Assembly: GCA_003152075.1 (NCBI GenBank)
Contig: PLZG01000020.1
Location: 1-50,458 of the forward strand
DNA from: a candidate division FCPU426 bacterium
Lineage (GTDB): Bacteria > Oederibacteriota > Muellerivitia > Muellerivitales > Muellerivitaceae
Length of the DNA stretch: 50,458 nt
Direction: 5' to 3'
In this document: positions 16,250-23,463 of the stretch, piece by piece
How positions within the stretch are numbered: position 1 is the stretch's first letter
Layout of the letters: every line of letters begins with the position of its first letter
Position numbers and translations under genes: made by a program
Notes under the pieces: generated by a model
The model's database searches: none
The model's input: only the letters and a program-made list of their open reading frames with translations
What the model was told of the DNA's origin: nothing

Positions 16250-17269
16250 ATGGCTTACGAACCCCTTTTTACCATTACCCCTCACCTTTTAAAGCTCCTG
16301 GAGGAGATTGCCACTTTCCGGGAGAAGATCCTGGCTGCCACCATCCAGGTCCCTTGGATTCCAACCCTTCAAAAAGACGCCCGGGCCAGGAACAGCCATA
16401 GCTCCACGGCCATTGAGGGGAATCCCCTCACCTTGGCCGAAGTCCGTTTGCTGGGGGAAGGAAAGGAACTTTCCAGCTCCACTGAACGTGCCACGCGGGA
16501 AATCCTGAATTACTTCGCGGGGTTACGTTACGTCGAAAAAAACGCGAATAAAAAGATCATTACCCATGAGGACCTTTTCGAGCTCCATTCCCTCATTTCC
16601 ACTGGCGTCATGGATCAGGGGAAAGCGGGGAAGTACCGGAATTTTCAAGTGCGTGTGGGAAACCATCTTCCACCCATGGCCATCCAGGTGAGCGGCCTTA
16701 TGCGGGAACTTTTGGATTGGTGGAATAATAAAGCCCCATCCTGGCCCCCGGTCATTACTTCCGGGATTCTCCATTACCGTTTTGAGGCGATCCACCCCTT
16801 TGGGGACGGTAACGGCCGGACGGGCAGGATGCTGGCCCTCTGGGAACTGTACCGGCGGGGTTTCGACACCCATCATATTTTTTCGGTGGACGAGGTTTTT
16901 TGGGAAAAGAGGCCCTTGTATTACCAAAATCTCGATCTCGTCCCGAAGAATGGGGAAGACCTGACCGGTTGGCTGGAATATACCACCGAAGCCGTTCACC
17001 TGACCCTTGAGCGGGTTTGGGGAAGAATACAACGCTTGAAGGGCGAGAAGGGGTCCGCGCAAATTGTCCTGACGCCAAAACAGGAACGACTCCTCGGGCT
17101 GCTTCGGGACCAACAAAGCTTATCACCCCAGGAAATATGGAAAGCTTTGGGAGTAACGAGGCAGGGAGCTTCGAAACTTCTGAATCCCTTGATCAAGGCC
17201 GGATTAATCAAGCGGATAGGTTCTAAAAAGACGGGTAAATATATTTTTACCGATTCTGAGAAAAGCTGA
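16250..17269 (+). CDS. Fic family protein (class II, self-inhibited) with C-terminal winged helix
   Basis: A 339-residue protein. The Fic catalytic loop HPFGDGNGRTGR starts at His182. The N-terminal helix carries the inhibitory motif S-x-x-x-E-G (Ser52, Glu56 in SSTAIEGN), the class II arrangement in which the Glu blocks productive ATP binding. Residues 275-335 form a winged-helix DNA-binding-like domain (LSPQEIWKALGVTRQGASKL). Fic enzymes transfer AMP to Ser/Thr/Tyr of target proteins; the winged helix suggests a role in regulation or self-regulation. No antitoxin gene is adjacent. The gene lies alone between hairpin arrays. Confidence 0.93.
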   Translation: MAYEPLFTITPHLLKLLEEIATFREKILAATIQVPWIPTLQKDARARNSHSSTAIEGNPLTLAEVRLLGEGKELSSSTERATREILNYFAGLRYVEKNANKKIITHEDLFELHSLISTGVMDQGKAGKYRNFQVRVGNHLPPMAIQVSGLMRELLDWWNNKAPSWPPVITSGILHYRFEAIHPFGDGNGRTGRMLALWELYRRGFDTHHIFSVDEVFWEKRPLYYQNLDLVPKNGEDLTGWLEYTTEAVHLTLERVWGRIQRLKGEKGSAQIVLTPKQERLLGLLRDQQSLSPQEIWKALGVTRQGASKLLNPLIKAGLIKRIGSKKTGKYIFTDSEKS

Positions 17270-17281
17270 ATCTTTGACGCG

Positions 17282-17480
17282 CGTGGCTCCCCACGGGCAC
17301 CAATTTCATTTTCCGGTGAAATTGGCACACCCAAGGCTTGCCACTCGGCTTGAGGCCTCGTGGCAGGGGCCAAAGCCCGTGGCACCGCCGAAGTCCAGGC
17401 TTCGCCTGCCCAGCCTTTGGCTGGGCCGCTTCTTTTCCCCGGGCATAGCCGGGGAAGAGAGGCGGCGACTTTCAAGCCGC
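17282..17480. repeat. Tandem hairpin array II, including a predicted multi-branched fold
   Basis: Stem-loops: 17282-17295 (CGTGG/CCACG); 17300-17325 (CCAATTTCA/TGAAATTGG, perfect, followed by CACA); 17339-17365 (TGCCAC/GTGGCA around TCGGCTTGAGGCCTC); 17396-17408 (CAGGC/GCCTG); 17409-17425 (CCCAGCC/GGCTGGG); 17425-17466 (18-bp stem with two G-T pairs, loop GCATAG); 17462-17480 (GCGGC/GCCGC). CCACGGGC (17291-17298) pairs with GCCCGTGG (17375-17382), enclosing the second and third hairpins in a branched structure. Confidence 0.8.
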
Positions 17481-17548
17481 GGACCGGGGGCATCACCAGC
17501 CTTTGATTGTCTTCTTGCGGTCTTAAACGAAGAAAAAGGGGTCCCCCA

Positions 17549-18048
17549 ATGGCCGTCATCAAGGTATCGGACAAGCTGCCTATCGATTTCAAATACAACC
17601 TCAAGGTCTATTTCAGCTTCCTGAAGAAATACAAAGGGGCACCAATTCCTTATACCTCTGGAATTAGCACACCCACCCATCGGGCTAAAGCCCGAGGGCG
17701 ATAAAAATCATCGAGGCTTTTGTCTCGGCTTGAGGCCTCGACAAAGGGGCCTGCGTATTACTGGTTTTGCTGGTCTTCGCCCTGAGCACCCTGGACCTGG
17801 CTTTTAATTACACCTTCAGCCGCATCGTGGACAGGGCCACGCTTTTCACCCAGGGAAAAATGGCACTGGAGGCCTTTAACCAATTCCTCCTTCTCGCCTT
17901 CGCGGCCCTTTTGGCCATACCCGCCATACGGGGGATGGGGCGGTGGGTTTACATGGGCAGCATCAACCGGCTGGAAAGCCGACTGATCGCCGACATCAAG
18001 CGCTACTTCTTCGACCACTTGCTTTCCCTTTCCCACGGGTTCCACAGC
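17549..18048 (+). pseudogene. Broken 5' copy of the downstream ABC exporter gene
   Basis: It matches 19205-19594 closely, apart from a 110-bp insertion at 17641-17750. The start region (ATGGCCGTCATCAAGG) and residues up to FFDHLLSLSHGFHS are kept. The insertion introduces a stop and shifts the frame (110 is not a multiple of 3). Homology stops abruptly at 18048, where unrelated sequence leading to VapBC begins. The product would lack most of the membrane domain and the whole ATPase. Confidence 0.9.
17641..17750. mobile_element. 110-bp hairpin element inserted in the ABC pseudogene
   Basis: The intact paralogue reads AATACAAAGGGGCTTGCG. The broken copy has ACAAAGGGGC at both edges of the insertion (17631-17640 and 17741-17750), like a 10-bp target duplication. 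Inside are three hairpins: 17642-17667 (CCAATTCC/GGAATTAG, followed by CACA), 17681-17694 (CGGGCT/AGCCCG) and 17719-17745 (TTTGTC/GACAAA around TCGGCTTGAGGCCTC). The last right arm lies within the duplicated 10-mer and its preceding G. Confidence 0.8.
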
Positions 18049-18084
18049 GTCAAAAAAAATCCTAATCCGGCCCCGTCATATTCT

Positions 18085-18101
18085 GGTTGCATAATGCAAC
18101 C
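18085..18101. promoter_or_regulatory. Palindrome upstream of vapB, probable autoregulatory operator
   Basis: A perfect 17-bp inverted repeat, GGTTGCAT-A-ATGCAACC, 43 bp before the antitoxin ATG. Ribbon-helix-helix antitoxins of VapBC/FitAB pairs typically repress their own operon at such palindromes. Confidence 0.6.
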
Positions 18102-18144
18102 AAGCGGTCTTATGATGTTTTTAAGTCCTTGAAGGAGGTTTTAT

Positions 18145-18393
18145 ATGTCCATCCTGCATGTTCGAAACGTTCCCGAGCCCCTCTACCGGGAAATCAAGAA
18201 ATTGGCCGAGGCGGAAAAACGCTCCTTCGGCTCCGAGGTACTGCATTTGCTGGGCCACGCGGTTCAGGAAGAGCAGGCGGTATACGGGCGGAAAAATATT
18301 TTGAAAGATATTGAACGACGCCGCAAAAAGATAAAGTTGAAACCCGGGACTCCCGACAGCACCACCCTCCTGCGGGAAGACCGGGACAGGTGA
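18145..18393 (+). CDS. Antitoxin, FitA/VapB-type ribbon-helix-helix
   Basis: An 82-residue protein with a strong GGAGG site (AAGGAGGTTTTAT before the ATG). The N-terminus MSILHVRNVPEPLYREIKKL fits the strand and first helix of a ribbon-helix-helix DNA-binding domain. The charged, flexible C-terminus would wrap the toxin. It overlaps the PIN gene by 4 nt (GTGA), as in most VapBC operons. It binds and neutralises the toxin and probably represses at the palindrome 18085-18101. The pair lies between the broken and intact copies of the ABC exporter gene. Confidence 0.88.
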   Translation: MSILHVRNVPEPLYREIKKLAEAEKRSFGSEVLHLLGHAVQEEQAVYGRKNILKDIERRRKKIKLKPGTPDSTTLLREDRDR

Positions 18394-18839
18394 TAACGGA
18401 ACCTGGGTGCTGGGTGGTCGACGCCAGCGTGGGTATCAAGCTTTTTGTCCCGGAAACACACTCGGAGCAAGCCGATGCTTTATTCAATCCCTTAGAAGGC
18501 GCCCCCCCGGATTTGGTTGTCCCGGATTTGTTTTACGCCGAATGCGCGAACATTCTTTGGAAATATGTCCGGCGTTTTGGCTACCCCCTTTCGGAAGCCG
18601 GAAAAAACATGGCCGCCTTGAAAGAAATGAAATTGAGCACCGTACCTTCCGCCTTGCTCGTGGAAAAAGCGTTGGAATTGGCTGTGCGCCTTGAAGTAAC
18701 GGCTTACGACGCCTGCTACCTGGCCTTGGCCGAGGACCTGCGGGCCACGCTGGTGACGGCCGATGAAAAACTGTTGAAGCGGCTCAAGGGGCGGCGTATC
18801 CAGGCGGTTTGGATCGGTGATTTTTCCAAGAAGGATTGA
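18390..18839 (+). CDS. VapC-type toxin, PIN-domain ribonuclease
   Basis: A 149-residue PIN protein starting at a GTG that overlaps the antitoxin stop. Acidic active-site residues are visible: Asp11 in VVDASVGIK, Glu in YAECANI, Asp in YDACYLALA and Asp in VTADEKLL. This fits a Mg-dependent endoribonuclease, usually cutting tRNA or rRNA and halting translation when freed from its antitoxin. The length is normal and no residue is missing, so it should be active. A short T-rich, AT-rich stretch follows the stop. Confidence 0.92.
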   Translation: MITEPGCWVVDASVGIKLFVPETHSEQADALFNPLEGAPPDLVVPDLFYAECANILWKYVRRFGYPLSEAGKNMAALKEMKLSTVPSALLVEKALELAVRLEVTAYDACYLALAEDLRATLVTADEKLLKRLKGRRIQAVWIGDFSKKD

Positions 18840-19204
18840 CAACCTTTTTAAATTTTAAACTTTGAAAAAAATGGGCCAGCCCGTTCGATGGATTCGACTC
18901 CCTTTGGTCGCTCACCACTTATGCGCATCGTGGTTTGGCCTTTCGATAGGCTAAGGGAAGGCAAGCTCACCACAGGCTTACTCACCCCACGCCCTCATCA
19001 TCACACTCTATTGTCTGGGCCAACTTTTCCCCAATGGCTTCACCATGCTCACCCAGTTTTCTTTGACTTGTGAATAATCCCCAGTTCTAGTACAAAGACT
19101 CATCCTCCTGCGCCCAAGCATCGCTATCGCTCGGCTTCCCACTACGCTAAAGCTACGAGGGACAAGTCGGGGGACAGGTCTTCTAGAAACAAGGACACAA
19201 CACT
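18840..19204. other. Intergenic, no gene; contains a palindromic repeat at 19136-19164
   Basis: No coding frame stands out. TTCCCACTACGCTAAAGCTA continuing to GAGGGACA (19136-19164) is a diverged, reversed copy of the CCTGTCCCCC palindromes found in the ParB-like gene. AAGGA at about 19190 is the ribosome site of the exporter gene. Confidence 0.55.
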
Positions 19205-20998
19205 ATGACCGGCATCAAGGTATCGGACAAGCTGCCCATCGACTTTAAATACAACCTCAAGGTCTATTTCGGCTTCCTGAAGAAATACAAAGGGGCTTGC
19301 GTATTGCTGGTTTTGCTGGTCTTCGCCCTGAGCACACTGGACCTGGCCTTTAATTACACCTTCAGCCGCATCGTGGACAGGGCCACGCTTTTCACCCAGG
19401 GAAAAATGGCCCTGGAGGCCTTTGACCAATTCCTCCTTCTCGCCTTCGCGGCTCTTTTGGCCATACCCGCCATACGGGGGCTGGGGCGGTGGCTTTACCT
19501 GGGCAGCATCAACCGGCTGGAAAGCCGCCTGATCGCGGACATTAAGCGCTACTTCTTCGACCACCTGCTTTCCCTTTCCCACGGCTTCCACAGCTCGCAC
19601 AAGACCGGGTCCCTCATTTCCCGCCTGGCCCGGGGGTCGGGGTCGGTGGAAACGATGACGGACGTAATCGTCTTTAATTTCGCGCCGGTGTTGTTTCAAT
19701 TGACCCTGATGGGCGCCTCCATCTTTTATTTCACCCTGCCGGTGGGGCTTTCGGTGCTGGCCACCGTGGTGGTTTACGTGGGTTATTCCATCCTGGTCAC
19801 CCAGCAACAGCAGAAGGCCAACGCCCTTTACAACAACATGTCGGACCTGGAAAAGGCCAACATCAGCGACGTGTTCACCAATATCGAATCCATCAAGTAT
19901 TTCGCCAAGGAAGGGGACGTGAGGAACCGGTTCTTCGAGCTGAGCGAGAAGACCCGGCGCTACCAACTGGGTTTTTGGGACCAGTTCAAGCGCCTGGAAG
20001 GGGGGCAGATTTTCATTTCCGGGCTGGGCGCCTTTTTCGTGGTTTACCTTTCGCTTAAAAGCCTCACCGCCGGGCAGATGACCATCGGCACCTTCGTGCT
20101 GGTTTTCACCAACTACGGCACTTTGCTAATGCCCTTGTCCGGCTTCATCATGGGGGTGCGCAACATGTACCGGGCCATCGCGGATTTCGAGGACCTTTTT
20201 CAATACGGCAAGCTGGAAAACGAGATCAAGGACCGGCCGGGCGCCAAGGCGTTTTCCGTTCACCGGGGGGCTATTGAGTTTAAGAACGTGGGCTTCACCT
20301 ACCGCAAAAAGCCCGTGCTGTCGGGTTTCACGCTGAAGGTGCCGCCCCACAAGAGGCTGGCGGTGGTGGGGCCCTCAGGGGCCGGGAAAACCACTTTGAT
20401 CCGCCTGGTGTACAGGCTTTACGACCTGGAGAAGGGGGAGATAAGCCTGGACGGAGCCGATATCGCGGGGGTCACCCAGGCTTCCTTACGGGAAGCCCTC
20501 AGCATGGTGCCGCAGGAATGCATCCTCTTCGACGACAGCATTTACAACAACATCGCCTTCTCCAACCCGGGGGCATCCCGCCGGCAGGTTTTCGCGGCCA
20601 TCCGCTACGCCCAGCTGGGGAAGTTTATCGAGGGACTGCCGGAAAAGGAAAACACCATCGTGGGGGAAAGGGGGGTGAAGCTATCCGGCGGGGAAAAGCA
20701 GAGGGTTTCCATCGCCCGGGCGCTTTTGGCGGACAAGAAGATACTCATATTGGACGAGGCCACTTCCTCGCTGGATTCGCAGACCGAGCACGAGATCCAG
20801 GAGGGCTTGAAGGGCCTGATGAAGGGAAGGACCTGCATCCTCATCGCCCACCGGCTTTCCACCATCATGAGCGCGGACATTATCGCGGTGCTGGACAAGG
20901 GGAAGGTGGTTCAGCAGGGTAGCCACCGGGAGTTGATAAGGAAACCGGGACTGTATAGGAAACTTTGGAACTTGCAAAAGGGCGGGTACATCGAGTGA
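19205..20998 (+). CDS. ABC exporter, Atm1/HMT1-like (fused membrane and ATPase domains)
   Basis: A 597-residue half-transporter. The membrane domain spans residues 1-330 with about six helices. NIESIKYFAKEG matches the conserved loop of Atm1-type exporters (usually NYETVKYF). The ATPase has Walker A GPSGAGKTTL (from about residue 389), signature LSGGEKQRVS, Walker B ILILDEATSSLD and the H-loop AHRLST, so it should be active as a homodimer. Atm1-type proteins export glutathione-linked metals or sulfur compounds; the substrate here is unknown. Its first 390 bp are duplicated at 17549-18048. A hairpin array follows its stop. Confidence 0.92.
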   Translation: MTGIKVSDKLPIDFKYNLKVYFGFLKKYKGACVLLVLLVFALSTLDLAFNYTFSRIVDRATLFTQGKMALEAFDQFLLLAFAALLAIPAIRGLGRWLYLGSINRLESRLIADIKRYFFDHLLSLSHGFHSSHKTGSLISRLARGSGSVETMTDVIVFNFAPVLFQLTLMGASIFYFTLPVGLSVLATVVVYVGYSILVTQQQQKANALYNNMSDLEKANISDVFTNIESIKYFAKEGDVRNRFFELSEKTRRYQLGFWDQFKRLEGGQIFISGLGAFFVVYLSLKSLTAGQMTIGTFVLVFTNYGTLLMPLSGFIMGVRNMYRAIADFEDLFQYGKLENEIKDRPGAKAFSVHRGAIEFKNVGFTYRKKPVLSGFTLKVPPHKRLAVVGPSGAGKTTLIRLVYRLYDLEKGEISLDGADIAGVTQASLREALSMVPQECILFDDSIYNNIAFSNPGASRRQVFAAIRYAQLGKFIEGLPEKENTIVGERGVKLSGGEKQRVSIARALLADKKILILDEATSSLDSQTEHEIQEGLKGLMKGRTCILIAHRLSTIMSADIIAVLDKGKVVQQGSHRELIRKPGLYRKLWNLQKGGYIE

Positions 20999-21054
20999 GA
21001 AGCGGCAAAGAACAACAAAAACCAATAAACAGGGTCAGACATGATTTATGACTG

Positions 21055-21298
21055 GGGGATTAAAACCCCGTCACAGGACGGGCACGGTAGACGCCCTTAC
21101 TGGTCAGGCTGTTCAGAGTGAGAGGTAACGGTTAAAGGGTATCCGTTACGTGTACTAATTGCTCTTTGCAATTAGCACAAAGCGCCTGTTGCCAGGTGCA
21201 TCGCCGCAGTCGATGTTTTGAGACAAGGGCTAGGTGTACCAATCGTTTTATGCGATTGGCACAAGCAAATCTCAACCGATACCTTGTGGGTATCGGTT
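21055..21298. repeat. Tandem hairpin array III
   Basis: Stem-loops: 21055-21069 (GGGG/CCCC); 21078-21096 (GGGC/GCCC, within the ACAGGACGGGC unit shared with 16159); 21125-21149 (GTAACGG/CCGTTAC); 21155-21175 (CTAATTGC/GCAATTAG, then CACA); 21182-21199 (GCGCCTG/CAGGTGC); 21199-21215 (CATCG/CGATG); 21239-21259 (CCAATCG/CGATTGG, then CACA); 21274-21298 (AACCGATACC/GGTATCGGTT, perfect 10 bp). The last one overlaps the stop codon of the BON gene and could terminate it. Confidence 0.8.
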
Positions 21299-21551
21299 AG
21301 CTGTAATTCTCAAACTCCCCATCGCTGACACGGGCTACCCGGATATTATTCGAAACCTCGTGTACCCCGGCGATGCTCTGGACCAGGGTCATGATCTCCC
21401 GCTTGGCCTCGAACTCGTTGACGGTGCCGGACAAGTGAACCACGCCGTCCTTGATTTGGACGTGCATATGCTCGCCCATTTGCCGGATACGGTTGATAAT
21501 CAGGGCTTCCAGCTCAACCTCTTTTGGGTTTGAATTTATTTCATTAGCCAT
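21297..21551 (-). CDS. BON-domain protein
   Basis: An 84-residue single BON domain: GVVHLSGTVNEFEAKREIM followed by IAGVHEVSNNIRV. GGAGG precedes the ATG. BON domains bind membranes or polymers and are common in osmotic-shock proteins such as OsmY. No signal peptide is visible, so this one may be cytosolic, or its partner may carry the localisation. It is the first of a run of small stress-type genes on the minus strand. Confidence 0.88.
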   Translation of the reverse strand: MANEINSNPKEVELEALIINRIRQMGEHMHVQIKDGVVHLSGTVNEFEAKREIMTLVQSIAGVHEVSNNIRVARVSDGEFENYS

Positions 21552-21623
21552 TTTCAGCCTCCGCTAAGCTTTTCTTTTTAAACATCCGCGGGCCATTCAG
21601 CAAAAATAAGGCGCCGGGATGGG

Positions 21624-21773
21624 TTATTTCTTTTTTCTTTTAGCCGCCGCGAAGGCGATCGCGATGATCTGGTCGCGCCCCCGTTTTTTACCGGCGGGCT
21701 TGGATTCGTTGGCGTGGTACAACTCGGCGATATTGGCCTGAACGGCTTTTTTCCCACCTGTTTTTAGCGGCAT
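21624..21773 (-). CDS. Small basic protein (49 aa), DUF6496-like
   Basis: MPLKTGGKKAVQANIAELYH is followed by KKRGRDQIIAIAFAAAKRKK. A GGGGGAG ribosome site precedes the ATG. The pattern of MPLKTG, a short helix, then DQIIAIA with a lysine-rich tail resembles small DUF6496-type proteins of unknown function. It is highly basic, so nucleic-acid binding is possible. It lies between the BON and DUF2934 genes in the same orientation. Confidence 0.7.
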   Translation of the reverse strand: MPLKTGGKKAVQANIAELYHANESKPAGKKRGRDQIIAIAFAAAKRKKK

Positions 21774-21792
21774 TGTGGCTCCCCCCGCGTTA

Positions 21793-21996
21793 CTACTGGT
21801 CTTCCCTCACGGCCTTTTCGGCCTCAAGCCAATCGGACACCTCATCGCCCGGATGGGAGTTGCGCCCACGATTTAAGCCGACGTAATAAGCGGCTTCCTC
21901 GATCTCCTGGATTGACTCGTCCATATCCTCAGCGACCAGTTTTGGTTCTTTCTCTACCGGAACCTTTTCGGTTGTGATACTTTTGCCCTTGTTCAT
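21793..21996 (-). CDS. DUF2934-like small protein
   Basis: 67 residues. The C-terminal half (IEEAAYYVGLNRGRNSHP, then DWLEAEKAV) fits DUF2934, a short helical module common in soil and sediment bacteria, of unknown function. AAGGAGG lies upstream of the ATG. No signal peptide or membrane span. Its neighbours suggest a stress-related role. Confidence 0.78.
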   Translation of the reverse strand: MNKGKSITTEKVPVEKEPKLVAEDMDESIQEIEEAAYYVGLNRGRNSHPGDEVSDWLEAEKAVREDQ

Positions 21997-22105
21997 GCCG
22001 TCCTCCTTGATTGTGATTCCGACCCAAGCGAGCCTGGGCCGAACTACTATCCCCTTTTTTGAAGCCTACTAAAAAAACTAAGTCCCCAGGTGCTTATTAG
22101 AATCT

Positions 22106-22630
22106 TTATTTCGCGTTTGAATCTTTTTCGCTGTCCTTGTCGTTCATCATGCGCACCGGGTGATCTTTGCCATGCCCTTGCATCCCTTCAGCATTCGCGT
22201 CATCGTGCTGTGAATGTTTCTTGTCCTCCCGCATCACCTGGCCCATGGACTTTATTTCATCCTTGTGGCCCTTGGCATGCTTCATTATCTTTCCCATCAT
22301 TTGCTGGCGCATGAGATCGTCCCCGGCGATGTTGTCCATTGTCGCGTTTTTCATTTCCTCATTCCCCATCATTTCGCCGCTCAATTCATCCATCCGGTCT
22401 TCCCGGGCCTTGGCGCTGGCCAACATTTTCCCCATCATGCCCATCCGCATGGAGTCATCGGCCGCGATGCGGTCCATCATCACCTCCATCATTTGCTTAT
22501 CCTTCATGATCTCCTTGCACTTTTTCTCCATTGCGGGGTCGACCTTTTTTGCCTCGCCCCCGGCGACCAAAACTGTCGCTAGTACGAACAGGCCGACGAA
22601 AAAAATGGGAAAAAACAATAATTTTTTCAT
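22106..22630 (-). CDS. Secreted Met/Lys-rich helical protein, unknown
   Basis: A 174-residue protein with a clear Sec signal (MKKLLFFPIFFVGLFVLATV). The mature part is predicted all-helical and unusually Met-rich, with repeated motifs of the form DDSMRMGMMGKM / DDLMRQQMMGKI. The C-terminus is His-rich (KKHSQHDD, GHGKDH). Met and His in a periplasmic protein could bind copper or silver, but no known family is recognised. AAGGA precedes the ATG. Confidence 0.75.
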   Translation of the reverse strand: MKKLLFFPIFFVGLFVLATVLVAGGEAKKVDPAMEKKCKEIMKDKQMMEVMMDRIAADDSMRMGMMGKMLASAKAREDRMDELSGEMMGNEEMKNATMDNIAGDDLMRQQMMGKIMKHAKGHKDEIKSMGQVMREDKKHSQHDDANAEGMQGHGKDHPVRMMNDKDSEKDSNAK

Positions 22631-22676
22631 TACTTAATTCCTTTGTTCACTAAGTTGATCTGCAAAAACCACCGGG

Positions 22677-22931
22677 TTAATTTTTCTTTTTAAACATCCG
22701 CAAGCCCCAAAGCAAAAGCAGGGAGCCGATCAAGGCCACTACAATTGAGCCCAAGATCCCATAGGCCCCGATACCCAATTCGCCGAAGATCCAGGAACCC
22801 ACAATGGCGCCCAAGACACCGACCACCAGGTCGCCCACCAGGCCGAAGCCCTTGCCCTTCATTATTTTTCCCGCTAAAAACCCGGCGGCCAAACCCACCA
22901 GCAAGATATAAACGAGATCATGGTCATTCAT
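22677..22931 (-). CDS. GlsB/YeaQ/YmgE family stress-response membrane protein
   Basis: 84 residues with three hydrophobic helices rich in Gly: LVGLAAGFLAGKIMKGKGFG, LVVGVLGAIVGSWIFG and a final IVVALIGSLLLLWGL. This is the usual length and pattern of the family formerly called transglycosylase-associated proteins. These are small inner-membrane proteins induced in acid or osmotic stress. GGGAG lies 6 nt before the ATG. Confidence 0.9.
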   Translation of the reverse strand: MNDHDLVYILLVGLAAGFLAGKIMKGKGFGLVGDLVVGVLGAIVGSWIFGELGIGAYGILGSIVVALIGSLLLLWGLRMFKKKN

Positions 22932-22972
22932 GAGAAACTCCCTAATTAATTAGGATTAAAACAAAAACCGAT

Positions 22973-23090
22973 TTAACCACCAAGTTCACCAAGGGCACCA
23001 AGAAAACCAAAATGAAGAGTGAGTTTTAAAAAAGCCTGAAAGTCTTTTTCTTTCGCCGTTCTTGGTGAACTTAGTGACCTTGGTGGTAAA
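22973..23090. repeat. MITE-like inverted repeat between two minus-strand genes
   Basis: The left arm TTAACCACCAAGTTCACCAA (from 22973) and right arm ending CTTGGTGGTAAA (to 23090) are imperfect inverted copies of about 30 bp. Each is built on ACCAAG/CTTGGT units, with a 55-bp centre. The whole is about 118 bp and could fold into one long hairpin. Confidence 0.65.
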
Positions 23091-23123
23091 AACCTTTTTT
23101 GCCTGTGTTTCTTAACTAACCAC

Positions 23124-23426
23124 TCAACGAACTAGGGCCGTAAATTTTTCCTTGGCTGAGTTGACCGCTTGGCCCAAGACCTGCCGGGCGACATCCACGC
23201 CCTTTTTCACGTCTTCCCAAGCGTCCTCACTGGAATTTTTAAGTTCCGTGATCTTTCCCTCGAGCGACAGGCGCTTGGCCTTGATTTCCTCGATTAGTTT
23301 GTTGAATTCAACTTTGGCGTCGTCCTTCGCATGCTTCGCCTTTACCTCGATTTCGTCGAGTTCGCCGTTCCACTTGGCGATATTCCCCTGCAGCTTTTCA
23401 ACGTATGCGTCCCTTTTGGTGCCCAT
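23124..23426 (-). CDS. Small coiled-coil protein, stress-associated type
   Basis: A 100-residue charged, almost wholly helical protein without a signal: MGTKRDAYVEKLQGNIAKWN, then heptads through LKNSSEDAWEDVKKGVDVA. Proteins of this style (sll1863-like) are frequent next to BON and GlsB genes. GGAGG lies 7 nt upstream of the ATG. The function is unknown; a scaffold or membrane-associated stress protein is plausible. Confidence 0.8.
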   Translation of the reverse strand: MGTKRDAYVEKLQGNIAKWNGELDEIEVKAKHAKDDAKVEFNKLIEEIKAKRLSLEGKITELKNSSEDAWEDVKKGVDVARQVLGQAVNSAKEKFTALVR

Positions 23427-23463
23427 AGCGCAGCCTCCTTGATTTAATTAAAAAACACGGTCT

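Noticed and set aside
15491-17480. Integron attC cassette array
   Set aside because: No integrase, no GTTRRRY core consistently present, and several hairpins per gap instead of one per cassette. Kept only as an analogy.
18888-19073. Small plus-strand frame between VapC and the exporter
   Set aside because: Its translation is low-complexity repeat sequence with no ribosome site.
15491-21298. CRISPR array
   Set aside because: The repeats are hairpins of different sequence and spacing; there is no constant repeat-spacer period and no cas gene.
22167-22637. Plus-strand frames opposite the Met-rich protein gene
   Set aside because: Translations are His/Ile/Cys-rich mirror images; the minus-strand gene has a signal peptide and ribosome site.
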